A stretch of DNA of 64,000 nt, taken from positions 23,326 to 87,325 of the forward strand of contig CAZDCW010000002.1 of the NCBI GenBank assembly GCA_964504135.1, read 5' to 3'. Source of the DNA: JACPTG01 sp964504135 (GTDB lineage: Archaea; Nanobdellota; Nanobdellia; Woesearchaeales; UBA10216). This document shows positions 25,663-33,927 of the stretch, piece by piece (the first letter of the stretch is position 1; each line of letters starts with the position of its first letter). Under the pieces are notes generated by a model that ran no database searches, was not told the DNA's origin, and saw only the letters and a list, made by a program, of their open reading frames with translations. A program made the position numbers and the translations under genes.

Positions 25663-25695
25663 CCTGAAATGGGGAAATCTGCTCAATGAAAATTT

Positions 25696-27318
25696 TTACA
25701 CCTGCTCAAGCAGCCTCAGTGCCCTGTCCCCGAGGGCGAGGACAAACGGCGCAAGCTTTGGCCCGCGCTCCTTGTTCAGCAGCACAAGATAGCCTGCCTT
25801 GAAGAAATCCTTTGGGTCAATCCCCACCTTTTTGGAAATCTCGTAGAATTCCAGGAAAAGGGTCTTTTCATCCCATTCCCTTGATTTCAGGGCCCTGACA
25901 ACCTCCCTGACTGCCTTTTTCTGCAGCTGTGACAGCTCCGCGGCAACCCTGTCCTGGAGGACATACCTGTCTGATTCAGGGGCGTATTTTGAGACCCAAA
26001 CTTTGGCCATTGCAATCCGCCGAAGAATTGCCTCTTCAGAGTCAGCGGTGTAGTGGCCGGTTTTCCTCAGGCTTGAAATGTAGCCCTCTGTTGAATCAAA
26101 TACCTGGGCGAGCATCGCAGCGTGGCTGAAGCTGATGCCAACAGGCTTCTCAACGTGGCCGCTGCAGGAAACCTCGTAATGGCGCTTTATGTGCGCAGCC
26201 TCCTTCTGGTTGTCCAGCTTCTTCTGTCCGAAATGCACTTTTGCGGCGTCGTCAAACTCGTCATAAAGCGCAGGAAGCTCCTTCCAGGAGAAGCTTCGTG
26301 TCATCATCAGCCTCTTGTTGTAGAAAAAGGCCAGCAGGTTTGGCGGCGCAACTTCAAGCCAGTCGTGGGGATAGATGACGTTCCCGAGCGAGGCAGACAT
26401 CTTCACCCCGTCAACCATCAAATGCTCGTAGAACATCGGCTCAGGCGCCGGGTAGTCAAGGACTTTCTCTGAAATCTCAGCATTTATCCAGAAGGCGCTG
26501 TTCGGCACTATGTACTCTTTCCCTGCGCCCTCGCAGGACACCTTCCAGAATGCCCATTCAGCAGCCCACTCGCTCTTCCAGAGCAGTTTTCCATTTCCTT
26601 TCATCGGGTCGCATGTTCCCTTGAACCCGCATCCCTCTGCGGTTGTGGTCTCGAACATGTAGTCCTTGCATGCATAGCTCACCATTCCGCCAGAAACAGT
26701 GGTTACCCTTGCGGTCACAATCCTTCCACACCGCTCGCATACAGGCGTCCACGGGCTCCAGCCTGGCTTCAGCGGGTTGGTCCTGTGCCTGTTCTGGATT
26801 GCCCTCACATCCTCGGATTTCTCAACAAGCTTTTTTATGAATGGGCTGAAGCTGCCTTTCCTGTATTCCTCCCTGGTTGAGTAGGCCTTCATCTCAACAG
26901 GGACAAATTCATGCAGAACCTCAAAATACTTTTCCTTGTGATGCTCAGCATAGCTCTTGTGGCAGCCTTCCGGGTCAGGAATGTCTGTAACCGCAAACCC
27001 TATGTATTTTTTGTATTCTTCAGGCACGCCTTCCGGAACCTTCCTGAACGGATCCATGTCCTCGGCAACCCAGATGAGCCTTGCCTTGGCTCCTGCATCC
27101 TTCAGTGCCCTGAAAACAGTCGCTCCCCTGATGGTGTCAGAAAGCCTTCCGATGTGCAGCACGCCTGAAATCGAGGCCGAGGTCTTTATTACAAACTCAG
27201 AAGGTTTCCTAATCTCCTTGCCAGAATACCTGAATTTCTCCCTGTGGATTATCCGGTCGGCAAGCTGGTCTGCCCAGAACAGGTTGAAGTCTTCCTCACT
27301 GCCTTTCTTTTCCTTCAC
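25696..27318 (-). CDS. lysS: Lysyl-tRNA synthetase, class I
   Basis: A 540-residue class I LysRS, the form typical of archaea. The HIGH-like motif is SGVLHIGRLSD (about 53-63). The KMSKS-equivalent is VDGVKMSASLGNVI (about 305). CERCGRI and SYACKDY-type cysteines suggest a zinc-binding insert. The C-terminal helical bundle ends with a GDRALRLLEQV tail. It charges tRNA-Lys, and a tRNA-Lys gene lies 66 bases upstream on the same strand (27385-27525), which is notable. Confidence 0.96.
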   Translation of the reverse strand: MKEKKGSEEDFNLFWADQLADRIIHREKFRYSGKEIRKPSEFVIKTSASISGVLHIGRLSDTIRGATVFRALKDAGAKARLIWVAEDMDPFRKVPEGVPEEYKKYIGFAVTDIPDPEGCHKSYAEHHKEKYFEVLHEFVPVEMKAYSTREEYRKGSFSPFIKKLVEKSEDVRAIQNRHRTNPLKPGWSPWTPVCERCGRIVTARVTTVSGGMVSYACKDYMFETTTAEGCGFKGTCDPMKGNGKLLWKSEWAAEWAFWKVSCEGAGKEYIVPNSAFWINAEISEKVLDYPAPEPMFYEHLMVDGVKMSASLGNVIYPHDWLEVAPPNLLAFFYNKRLMMTRSFSWKELPALYDEFDDAAKVHFGQKKLDNQKEAAHIKRHYEVSCSGHVEKPVGISFSHAAMLAQVFDSTEGYISSLRKTGHYTADSEEAILRRIAMAKVWVSKYAPESDRYVLQDRVAAELSQLQKKAVREVVRALKSREWDEKTLFLEFYEISKKVGIDPKDFFKAGYLVLLNKERGPKLAPFVLALGDRALRLLEQV

Positions 27319-27404
27319 GCCTCAGACCAAACAGGATTTTATTATAAAGTTTGCTGTGGCAAAAAACTTTCGCTGCAAAAATAGTGGGCCCGCAGGGATT
27401 CGAA

Positions 27405-27435
27405 TTCCAGCGGCATCTCCCAAGGTTGATGCCTT
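27405..27435 (-). other. tRNA-Lys intron C (position 53/54)
   Basis: A 31-base intron between the T stem and T loop, with a six-pair internal hairpin. Without its removal no T arm can form. Confidence 0.9.
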
Positions 27436-27451
27436 CCCTGGACCTGAAGGT

Positions 27452-27474
27452 CGCCCTTCATAACCTGGTGAAGT
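27452..27474 (-). other. tRNA-Lys intron B (canonical 37/38)
   Basis: A 23-base intron after the anticodon. CTCT (32-35) pairs with AGGG; cutting restores loop CTCTTAA. Confidence 0.88.
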
Positions 27475-27481
27475 TAAGAGC

Positions 27482-27494
27482 TTCGGAATGCGTT
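27482..27494 (-). other. tRNA-Lys intron A (position 30/31)
   Basis: A 13-base intron within the 5' strand of the anticodon stem; its removal builds GAAGG, which pairs with CCTTC. Confidence 0.88.
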
Positions 27495-27629
27495 CTTCCG
27501 CTCTACCAGGCTAAGCTACGGGCCCGCTATCCCACATGCAATCAGGAGGGTGTTTAAATAGTTTTTTGAAGTTTTGTGATTAAAACAGTTTGACAAAACC
27601 TTTTATACCTCAGGCTAAAGCCAGGCAAA

Positions 27630-28217
27630 ATGCTTGATGTACTAACAGACGCAAACTATCAGGAATTCATGCAGGCAGGCCTTGCAGTTATCATTGCAAC
27701 AAAGGAATCCTGCGGGGCATGCGCATTCTACAAGCCCAGGGTGGAAAGGGCAGCCAAGGCAGATGCGGGGATAAGGTTCGGGAATGCGCAGCTCGACGCC
27801 GGGCATCTTGGCCAGTTCAAGAGGAAGTTCACTCCTGATATCTTCACTCATATACCTGTAACCATTGTCCTCAAATCAGGAACATGCGTCGAGATGGCGT
27901 ATGGCTTAATGGCTCCTGAAAGCCTGCTGGAACTGGTGCGTGATGCCGCAGAAAACCCCTATATTTATGTTCCCTGGAGAAGGGACTCAATCCTGCCGTG
28001 GGCGCGAAAATCCGGATATGTTCCGGTGGAGCTCGTTGCGCCGATACAGGACGGAAAGCTGACCAGCATCAGGGGAATGCCCATTCACCTGCATGAAGGC
28101 GTCTGGCCCGAGGCAGGATACGTGGTCAGCCTGGGTGTAGATTCACCGCTTGGAGGGCAGGGCGAACTTTACGCTGTCCCAAAAGGCCGGATAATAAGGA
28201 CGGCTAGGCAGCAATAG
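27630..28217 (+). CDS. Thioredoxin-fold protein with C-terminal extension
   Basis: A 195-residue protein. The first 110 residues look like a thioredoxin domain: VIIATKESCGACAFYKPRVE places a redox CGAC (CxxC) at about residues 28-31, and IPVTIVLKSG supplies the cis-proline segment. Residues 115-195 form an unknown, probably beta-rich domain (PWARKSGYVPVELVAP, SLGVDSPLGGQGELYAVP). No signal peptide is visible, so it is probably cytoplasmic. TATA box CCTTTTATACC lies about 25 bases upstream. Disulfide exchange is inferred from the motif. Confidence 0.75.
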   Translation: MLDVLTDANYQEFMQAGLAVIIATKESCGACAFYKPRVERAAKADAGIRFGNAQLDAGHLGQFKRKFTPDIFTHIPVTIVLKSGTCVEMAYGLMAPESLLELVRDAAENPYIYVPWRRDSILPWARKSGYVPVELVAPIQDGKLTSIRGMPIHLHEGVWPEAGYVVSLGVDSPLGGQGELYAVPKGRIIRTARQQ

Positions 28218-29556
28218 CATCCAGGACAACCTTTCTGTACTCCTCCCGCAGCTCCTTCAGCCGCTTTTCATTCCTCGCCTCAATGACAAGGCAGAATTCC
28301 GGAAGGTTGTTGGATTTCCTCAGCAATACCCACTCAAGCTCGTTGAGGAAGAACTTTATCCCGTCCCTGGTGAGCGTTGCGTCAGGGTACTGCTGCCTGT
28401 ATTTTTTTGTAAGCTCCTCCCTGACTTTTTCTTTTTTTTCATGCGTGCCGCAGTCAATGTATTCCTTGAGCATAGGCGCGAACCTGACTTCGTCAACAAG
28501 CTGCGAAAGCCTCTTCGGTGTTTCGCAGAGCAGCTCAGCCATCTTCAGGCCTGCTAGGAACCCGTCTGAAAATGGAAAGTGTTCAAACCAGAAATGCGAG
28601 CTCATCTCGCCGCCGAATACTGCCTTGTGCTGGTGCACATTCTTTCCTATGAACCCGTGGCCGACCTCGCTCCAGATTAGTTCAGAGCCGTAGGATGCGG
28701 CAAGTGTCTGGAGCTCGCTGTTGCAGTCAACTGTCATAACCACTTTGCGCGGCCTGCCGCCCTGCTTTGAAAGTATGTGCCTGATGAATATTGCTGCTGC
28801 GACGCTGCCGTTAATCTCCCGCCCCTTGTCGTCTATAAAGACCGAGCGGTCGCAGTCGCCGTCAAAGCCCACGCCAAAAGCAGCCCTGTCCTGCACAACC
28901 TTGTCCGCCATTTCCCGAAGGTTCTCGCCTTTTGGCTCTGGCCGCTCGTTGTTGAAGTCTGGCTTTGCCTCGCAATGGGAAGGGATTACTTCAATTCCAA
29001 GCTCCTCGTAAAGGTGCGGTATGACAGTTGCTGCCGACGCGAATAGGCACTCTGCTGCAACTTTTATTCCGGGCTTTATACTCAGGTGCGCCTTGAGAAA
29101 ATCCCTGTATGGCTTGTACCCGTCAATCTCGTCATATTTCCCTTTGCCTTCAGTAAACTCTCCTGCCTCGTAAATGCTCCTGAGCTCAGCGTACTGGGCG
29201 ACAAAGCTGCATCCGTTTGCCTCCACAAACTTGAACCCGGTATAGACTGCAGGGTTATGAGAGGCGGTAATCATCGCCCCATTCTTCTTTTGCTGCCAGC
29301 AGTTGAAGAAAAGCACAGGGCTGCCGTATTCACCCACAAAGGTAACATCAGAGCCTGTTGATAGCAGCCCTTGAACAAAGGCAGGCTGTATCTTTGCCGA
29401 TGAATGCCGTATGTCCCTGCCCACAAGGACAGGCTTGCCTTTGAGAAAAGTCCCAAGCGCCCTGCCAACCCTCCCGGCAGTCTCATCATTCAGTTCTTCA
29501 TCTATCAGGCCCCTGATGTCGTACTCCTTGAAAAAGCTCACGCCAGGTCCTTCCAT
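28204..29556 (-). CDS. Phosphomannomutase/phosphoglucomutase
   Basis: A 450-residue alpha-D-phosphohexomutase. The start FFKEYDIRGLIDEELN is typical. The catalytic serine loop is MITASHNPAVYTGFK (about 95-110), the metal loop GFDGDCDRS (about 230), the sugar-specificity loop GGEMSSHFWF (about 315), and the phosphate-binding RxxSNNLPE-like KSNNLPE lies near the C terminus. It interconverts hexose 1- and 6-phosphates for sugar nucleotides. Its start overlaps the end of the nucleotidyltransferase gene by 19 bases, so the two act in one pathway. Confidence 0.93.
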   Translation of the reverse strand: MEGPGVSFFKEYDIRGLIDEELNDETAGRVGRALGTFLKGKPVLVGRDIRHSSAKIQPAFVQGLLSTGSDVTFVGEYGSPVLFFNCWQQKKNGAMITASHNPAVYTGFKFVEANGCSFVAQYAELRSIYEAGEFTEGKGKYDEIDGYKPYRDFLKAHLSIKPGIKVAAECLFASAATVIPHLYEELGIEVIPSHCEAKPDFNNERPEPKGENLREMADKVVQDRAAFGVGFDGDCDRSVFIDDKGREINGSVAAAIFIRHILSKQGGRPRKVVMTVDCNSELQTLAASYGSELIWSEVGHGFIGKNVHQHKAVFGGEMSSHFWFEHFPFSDGFLAGLKMAELLCETPKRLSQLVDEVRFAPMLKEYIDCGTHEKKEKVREELTKKYRQQYPDATLTRDGIKFFLNELEWVLLRKSNNLPEFCLVIEARNEKRLKELREEYRKVVLDAIAA

Positions 29557-30374
29557 TCCTTTATCGCCCTCTCGTACCTTTCAAGGGTTCCTGTGTCAAA
29601 CCATTGGCCGCTGAACGGATAACCGAACAGCCTGCCCTCGCTGGCAAGCCGCGGGAAAAGGTCTTTTTCAACCATCGCGAAGCCGTCAGGTATGAAATCA
29701 AGTATTTCAGGCTCCATTATGTAAAGCCCGGCGTTGATTAGGTTTGAGGGCGCTTTGTCCTTTTTTGGCTTTTCCACAAACTCAAGTATCCTGCTTCCCT
29801 GCAGCCTGGCAACCCCGTAGGCGCTCGGGTCATCAACTGTGGTCAGTGCAATGGTAACCGCAGCCCGGTTCTCCTTGTGCAGCATGTACATTTCCATGAG
29901 GTCTATGTCCTTCAGTTCGTCTGCGTTGCAGCAGATGAACGTTTCAGTGAGAAACTGCCTTGCCAGCTTGAGCGGGCCGGCTGTGCCAAGCGGATTCTGC
30001 TCCTCCACATAGGTTATGTTCAGCCCAAACCTTCTTCCGTTCCCAAGGGCTTCCTTTATCTTGTCAGCCTTGTAGCCAACGGATATTATCACATTGCGGA
30101 CATTGTACTTCTTCAGGAGCTCAAGGAGGTGTTGTATCAGCGGCTTGTCATGCAGTGGGATGAGCGGCTTTGGCAGCTCATGGGTGATTGGCGCAAGCCT
30201 CACTCCCCGTCCCCCTGCCAGGATTACCGCTGTCTTTGGGACGCTGTTGCCGAGGGCCTGCATCAGGAATAGCTCCACTGCGTGGGACCTGTTTTTTATC
30301 TTGTAGCCATCAACCCTCCGGTCCACGTCCTTCAGCAGGTCAGAGTCAAGTGTAAGGGTGACGCGTTCCTTCAT
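29538..30374 (-). CDS. Sugar-1-phosphate nucleotidyltransferase fused to a ribbon-helix-helix domain
   Basis: A 278-residue two-domain protein. Residues 1-42 (KERVTLTLDSDLLKDVDRRV ... NRSHAVELFLMQAL) form a CopG-type ribbon-helix-helix DNA-binding domain. Residues 48-278 are a nucleotidyltransferase with the signature VILAGGRGVRLAPIT and KPLIPLHDKPLIQHLLELL, FICCNADEL and FVEKPK. The enzyme would make a UDP/GDP/dTDP-sugar from the product of the adjacent phosphohexomutase. The fusion suggests it may regulate its own promoter; that part is inference. Confidence 0.88.
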   Translation of the reverse strand: MKERVTLTLDSDLLKDVDRRVDGYKIKNRSHAVELFLMQALGNSVPKTAVILAGGRGVRLAPITHELPKPLIPLHDKPLIQHLLELLKKYNVRNVIISVGYKADKIKEALGNGRRFGLNITYVEEQNPLGTAGPLKLARQFLTETFICCNADELKDIDLMEMYMLHKENRAAVTIALTTVDDPSAYGVARLQGSRILEFVEKPKKDKAPSNLINAGLYIMEPEILDFIPDGFAMVEKDLFPRLASEGRLFGYPFSGQWFDTGTLERYERAIKEWKDLA

Positions 30375-30470
30375 GGTCAGGCAGCGGTTGGGCGTGCGGT
30401 ATAAAAATCTTTCTAAAAGTGTGATGAAGTAATATAAGCGAAATATTTATATAATAGCGTCATATATCGT

Positions 30471-30623
30471 ATGAGTATGTATGATGAATGGGAAAAGCGG
30501 GAGGTGTTGGGGATGGAGGTTGATTCAGACGATTTTTATGACTACTATGAAGACGCCCTCGAGGATGATGAGATAACGCCTGAGGAGGAGGGCTTCATAC
30601 ACGGATACAACAGCGCATGTTAA
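30471..30623 (+). CDS. Small acidic protein
   Basis: A 50-residue, strongly acidic protein (MSMYDEWEKREVLG; DDALEDDEITPEEEGFIHGY-like C terminus read as EDALEDDEITPEEEGFIHGY). TATA box AAATATTTATATAA lies about 25 bases upstream, so it is probably expressed from its own promoter. Function unknown. It is followed by a 10-bp inverted repeat that may end its transcript. Confidence 0.65.
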   Translation: MSMYDEWEKREVLGMEVDSDDFYDYYEDALEDDEITPEEEGFIHGYNSAC

Positions 30624-30628
30624 AGAAG

Positions 30629-30675
30629 GCCGGCAGCCGCCTCCGAATGGACAAGGTAGCCACAAGGCTGCCGGC
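30629..30675 (+). terminator. Inverted repeat after the small acidic gene
   Basis: GCCGGCAGCC (30629-30638) and GGCTGCCGGC (30666-30675) are perfect 10-bp inverted repeats with a 27-base loop, starting 6 bases after the stop codon. They lie between this gene and the mevalonate operon promoter. A transcript end or RNA element is inferred; there is no downstream T tract. Confidence 0.4.
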
Positions 30676-30732
30676 AATAAATATCCTCTTGTTATGGGCA
30701 AGATATAAATAGCGCAGTATGTTCCCTCCATT

Positions 30733-31698
30733 ATGGCCACTGCAAGGGCGCCTGGGAAGCTGATGATTCTTGGCGAGCACGCCGTGGTGTATGGCAGGAG
30801 ATGCATAGTTACCGCGGTTGACGCAGGAGTCCAGGCGTCTGTGACTGATTCTGAATCCTATTTTATAGATGCCCCTGACATGGGTTTCTCAGGCCAGGTT
30901 GACCTCAGCCAGGAGTCATTCCCGAAGCAGATTGCGTTCGCTGCCCAGGCCGCGAAAAACTTTATGCAGGCATTTTCGGTTGCGAGGCCTTTCAGGATTA
31001 CAACGCGCAGCCCTGATACGCCTGAGAAAAAGGTCGGGCTGGGCTCTTCAGCGTCGGTGACGGCTGCGACTATTGCAGCCCTTGCGTCGCATTTCAGGGT
31101 GCCCCTGGACGAGGCAAAGCTCTATACCCTCGCATACAAGACTGTGCTTGAGGTTCAGAAGGTCGGCTCAGGTTTTGACGCAGCCGCTGCCTCCTATGGC
31201 GGGACCATAATGTATAAGATAGGCAGCCCAGAGCCCATCAGCCCATTGGCAGAACAGCTTGTTGTGGCGTACACAGGCCAGCCTGCCAGCACTCCGGAAA
31301 TAGTAAGCCATGTCGCTGAGCATGTGAAGAATGACCAAAAATTCTACAATTCGCTTTTTGATGAGATTGAAAAGCTGGTTTTGATGGCCAGGACTGCGAT
31401 TGGCAGGCAGGACTGGAGGCAATTAGGTGTTTTGATGAACCATAATCAGGAGCTGCTGAGAAAGATGAAGTCCCCGTCAACTGAGCTTGGCGTAAGCTCG
31501 GAGAAGATTGAGCGGCTTGTGGCAGCGGCCCTGGATGCTGGCGCGTATGGCGCGAAGCTTTCAGGCGCAGGGGTTGGCGACTGCATAATAGCCCTCTGCC
31601 CTGAGGCTTTGGAGGCGAATGTTAAGAAATCCTTGCAGGCTGCTGGCGGCCAGATAATCAATGCGAGGCCGAATGCGGCAGGGGCATGCGCGGTATGA
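30733..31698 (+). CDS. Phosphomevalonate kinase (GHMP family)
   Basis: A 321-residue GHMP kinase at the head of the mevalonate operon. It starts ARAPGKLMILGEHAVVYGRR; the ATP loop is KKVGLGSSASVTAATIAAL (about 98-116), followed by GSGFDAAAASYGGTIMY and the C-terminal GAKLSGAGVGDCIIAL. The GSGFDAAAASYGG and GxGDCxIAL patterns resemble phosphomevalonate kinases, while the gene at 36586 has the mevalonate-kinase HGTPSGID motif, so I assign the two kinases accordingly. TATA box AGATATAAATAG lies about 25 bases upstream. Confidence 0.8.
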   Translation: MATARAPGKLMILGEHAVVYGRRCIVTAVDAGVQASVTDSESYFIDAPDMGFSGQVDLSQESFPKQIAFAAQAAKNFMQAFSVARPFRITTRSPDTPEKKVGLGSSASVTAATIAALASHFRVPLDEAKLYTLAYKTVLEVQKVGSGFDAAAASYGGTIMYKIGSPEPISPLAEQLVVAYTGQPASTPEIVSHVAEHVKNDQKFYNSLFDEIEKLVLMARTAIGRQDWRQLGVLMNHNQELLRKMKSPSTELGVSSEKIERLVAAALDAGAYGAKLSGAGVGDCIIALCPEALEANVKKSLQAAGGQIINARPNAAGACAV

Positions 31699-32690
31699 AG
31701 GCAAGGGCAACAGCTTCTCCTAACATTGCCCTTGTGAAATACTGGGGGAAGAGGGACAGCCAGCTTAAGCTTCCGCTTAATGACAGCATTTCAGTGACCT
31801 TGGCAGGCGACTTTCAGAGCAGGACAACTGTTGAATTCTCAGAAGATTATGCGCAGGATTCGTTGCTTCTTGACGGCGTAGAGGCATCTGAAAAGGAGAT
31901 GCAGAATGCCTCTTTGCTCCTTGATTATCTGCGGAAGCTGGCAGCAGTGGACTTCAGGGCATCTGTAGTTTCACAGAACACCTTCCCAAAAGGCGCAGGA
32001 ATAGCGTCCTCCTCATCAGGGTATGCTGCCCTTGCCGCAGCAGCCTCAGCTGCCCTCGGGCTGAAGCCTGATGCAAGGCAGCTGTCCATCGCCGCAAGGC
32101 TCGGCTCTGGCTCTGCATCGCGCTCAGTCATCGGAGGATTTGCCCACTGGAAGGCAGGGAGTAAGGATGACGGCTCAGACAGCTTTGCAGTCCAGGTTGC
32201 TGATGAGAAACATTGGCCTGAGCTGAGGATTGTTACGGCAATTACAAGCGCAGAGCCTAAAATCATCGGCTCAACAGAGGGGATGAAGCGGACTTGTGAG
32301 ACGAGTGCGCTGTACAGGCAAAGGCTCAGCACGATTCCTGCAAAGGTGGAGGGGATAAGGCAGGCCATCCTTGGGAAAAACATGCACTCACTTCTTCCTG
32401 CGGTGATGGCAGAAAGCAACAGCCTTCACGCAGTGATGCTGGACAGCTGGCCTCCGATTATTTACCTTAATGACACATCAAAAAGAATTATCGCAGCCGT
32501 CCACGAGCTTAATGACGCCTCCGGAGAAATAATGGCAGGCTACACTTTTGATGCAGGGCCGAATGCGCATATCCTGACAGAGCAGAAATACCTGCATGAG
32601 GTTGAAAAGGCAATAAGGGGCGAAGGGGTTGCGTCACTCCACGTCAGCAGGCCAGGGCCTGGTCCAGGAATTAAGCTGGGTGAAAATTGA
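31695..32690 (+). CDS. mvaD: Diphosphomevalonate decarboxylase
   Basis: A 331-residue GHMP enzyme that converts mevalonate 5-diphosphate to isopentenyl diphosphate. Hallmarks: ASPNIALVKYWGKRD with LPLNDSISVTL, FPKGAGIASSSSGYAALA (about 100-117), GSGSASRSVIGGFAHW (about 138-153) and YTFDAGPNA carrying the catalytic aspartate near residue 280. The ATG overlaps the upstream kinase stop (ATGA), so the two steps are translationally coupled. Confidence 0.94.
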   Translation: MKARATASPNIALVKYWGKRDSQLKLPLNDSISVTLAGDFQSRTTVEFSEDYAQDSLLLDGVEASEKEMQNASLLLDYLRKLAAVDFRASVVSQNTFPKGAGIASSSSGYAALAAAASAALGLKPDARQLSIAARLGSGSASRSVIGGFAHWKAGSKDDGSDSFAVQVADEKHWPELRIVTAITSAEPKIIGSTEGMKRTCETSALYRQRLSTIPAKVEGIRQAILGKNMHSLLPAVMAESNSLHAVMLDSWPPIIYLNDTSKRIIAAVHELNDASGEIMAGYTFDAGPNAHILTEQKYLHEVEKAIRGEGVASLHVSRPGPGPGIKLGEN

Positions 32691-32892
32691 AAACTTTTTT
32701 TTTGCGCAGGCTGTGGCTTCCTTGGATTCATCCACCCCTTTGGGAGAGTCAAGGCGTGTACGGTTGGGTTAAATATAACTACCTAATTTTTCCAATGACA
32801 CTTGCGTTCATGTCGCCATTTGGAAGTGGGACTGGCTTTATATTTTTATCGGAAAAGAATTTAAAAGGCAGCTTAAAACTTACAAGGGGCTT

Positions 32893-33927
32893 ATGGAAAA
32901 AGCGGGCATTGCAGGTTACGGCGGTTATATACCGCGCTTCAGGATTAAGGTAGAGGAGATTGCGCGGGCGTGGGGCAGGGATGCTGAGGCGCTTAAGAAA
33001 AGCCTCTGCGTGAATGAGAAGGCTGTGCCTGGCATAGACGAGGATACTGCCACGATGGCTGTGGAGGCAGGCAGGAAGGCATTGGCCGCAGCAGGAATGC
33101 CTGGGGAGAGTATCGGCGCGCTGTTCATCGGCTCAGAGTCGCATCCGTATGCTGTTAAGCCCACCGCGACAGTGGTTGCTGAAAGCCTCAGGCTCAACCG
33201 CGGCCTTTTCTCAGCTGACCTTGAGTTTGCGTGCAAGGCAGGGACTTCAGCCATGCAGATAGTTTACAGCATGGTAAGGTCAGGGATGATTAAGGCAGGA
33301 GTGGCTATAGGCTCTGATGTTGCTCAGGCAAACCCTAATGATGCTTTGGAATGCACTGCGTCGGCAGGCAGCGCTGCCCTGGTTTTGGGCTCTGAAGGCC
33401 TTTTGGCTGATATTGACGCCACCTGTTCTTTTGCTACAGACACGCCTGACTTCTGGAGGAGGCAGGAGCAGCCTTATCCGAAACATGGAGGCCAGTTCAC
33501 TGGAAAGCCTGCATACTACAGGCACGTTTCAGAATGCACTCAGCGCATGCTTCAGCTTACGGATTCAGGTCCGCAGGACTTTGACCATGTGATATTCCAC
33601 CAGCCTAATGGCAAGTTTCCGGTTGAGGCGGCAAAGATGCTCGGCTTCACTGAAAAGCAGCTTGAAAAAGGACTGCTGGTCAGGCAGATTGGCAACTGCT
33701 ATTCTGCATCTTCGCTGATTGGCCTGTGCTCGGTGCTTGACCAGGCAGGCCCTGGGGAGAGGATTCTGATGGTGTCGTACGGCTCAGGCGCAGGGGCTGA
33801 CGGTTTCGCGTTCAGGACAACAAGCCTGCTTGCAGGGAAAAGGCCTGTTCCAAGTGTAAGTCAGATGATGTCTGATAACCTGCAATACCTCAAGTATGAA
33901 AAATACATCATGAACACTCGAAGATGA
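32893..33927 (+). CDS. Hydroxymethylglutaryl-CoA synthase
   Basis: A 344-residue thiolase-fold enzyme that condenses acetyl-CoA with acetoacetyl-CoA. It starts AGIAGYGGYIPRFRI; the catalytic cysteine is in LEFACKAGTSAMQ (near residue 115), the histidine in VIFHQPNGKFP (near 235), and QIGNCYSASSLIGL and VSYGSGAGADGF form the C-terminal part of the active site. A TATA-like AATTTAAAAGG lies upstream, so part of the operon may start here; 200 bases without a gene precede it. The thiolase overlaps its stop by 4 bases. Confidence 0.95.
   Translation: MEKAGIAGYGGYIPRFRIKVEEIARAWGRDAEALKKSLCVNEKAVPGIDEDTATMAVEAGRKALAAAGMPGESIGALFIGSESHPYAVKPTATVVAESLRLNRGLFSADLEFACKAGTSAMQIVYSMVRSGMIKAGVAIGSDVAQANPNDALECTASAGSAALVLGSEGLLADIDATCSFATDTPDFWRRQEQPYPKHGGQFTGKPAYYRHVSECTQRMLQLTDSGPQDFDHVIFHQPNGKFPVEAAKMLGFTEKQLEKGLLVRQIGNCYSASSLIGLCSVLDQAGPGERILMVSYGSGAGADGFAFRTTSLLAGKRPVPSVSQMMSDNLQYLKYEKYIMNTRR

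Larger units (their letters stand above)
27385..27525 (-). tRNA. tRNA-Lys(CUU) with three introns
   Basis: Three introns interrupt a 74-base tRNA, each with a four-pair central helix and bulges cut after the second base. A: 27482-27494, 13 bases, position 30/31 (CGGA/TCCG; bulges AGA and AAG). B: 27452-27474, 23 bases, canonical 37/38 (CTCT/AGGG; bulges TAA and CGA). C: 27405-27435, 31 bases, T-loop 53/54 (CCAG/CTGG; bulges GGA and AAT), with inner hairpin GGCATC/GATGCC. The mature molecule has acceptor GGGCCCG/CGGGCCC, anticodon stem GAAGG/CCTTC, loop CTCTTAA, T arm CAGGG-TTCGAAT-CCCTG, discriminator A. The LysRS gene follows. Confidence 0.93.

Noticed and set aside
32687..32953. 88-codon ORF before HMG-CoA synthase
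   Set aside because: Overlaps the synthase start in another frame, spans its promoter and has no recognisable pattern.
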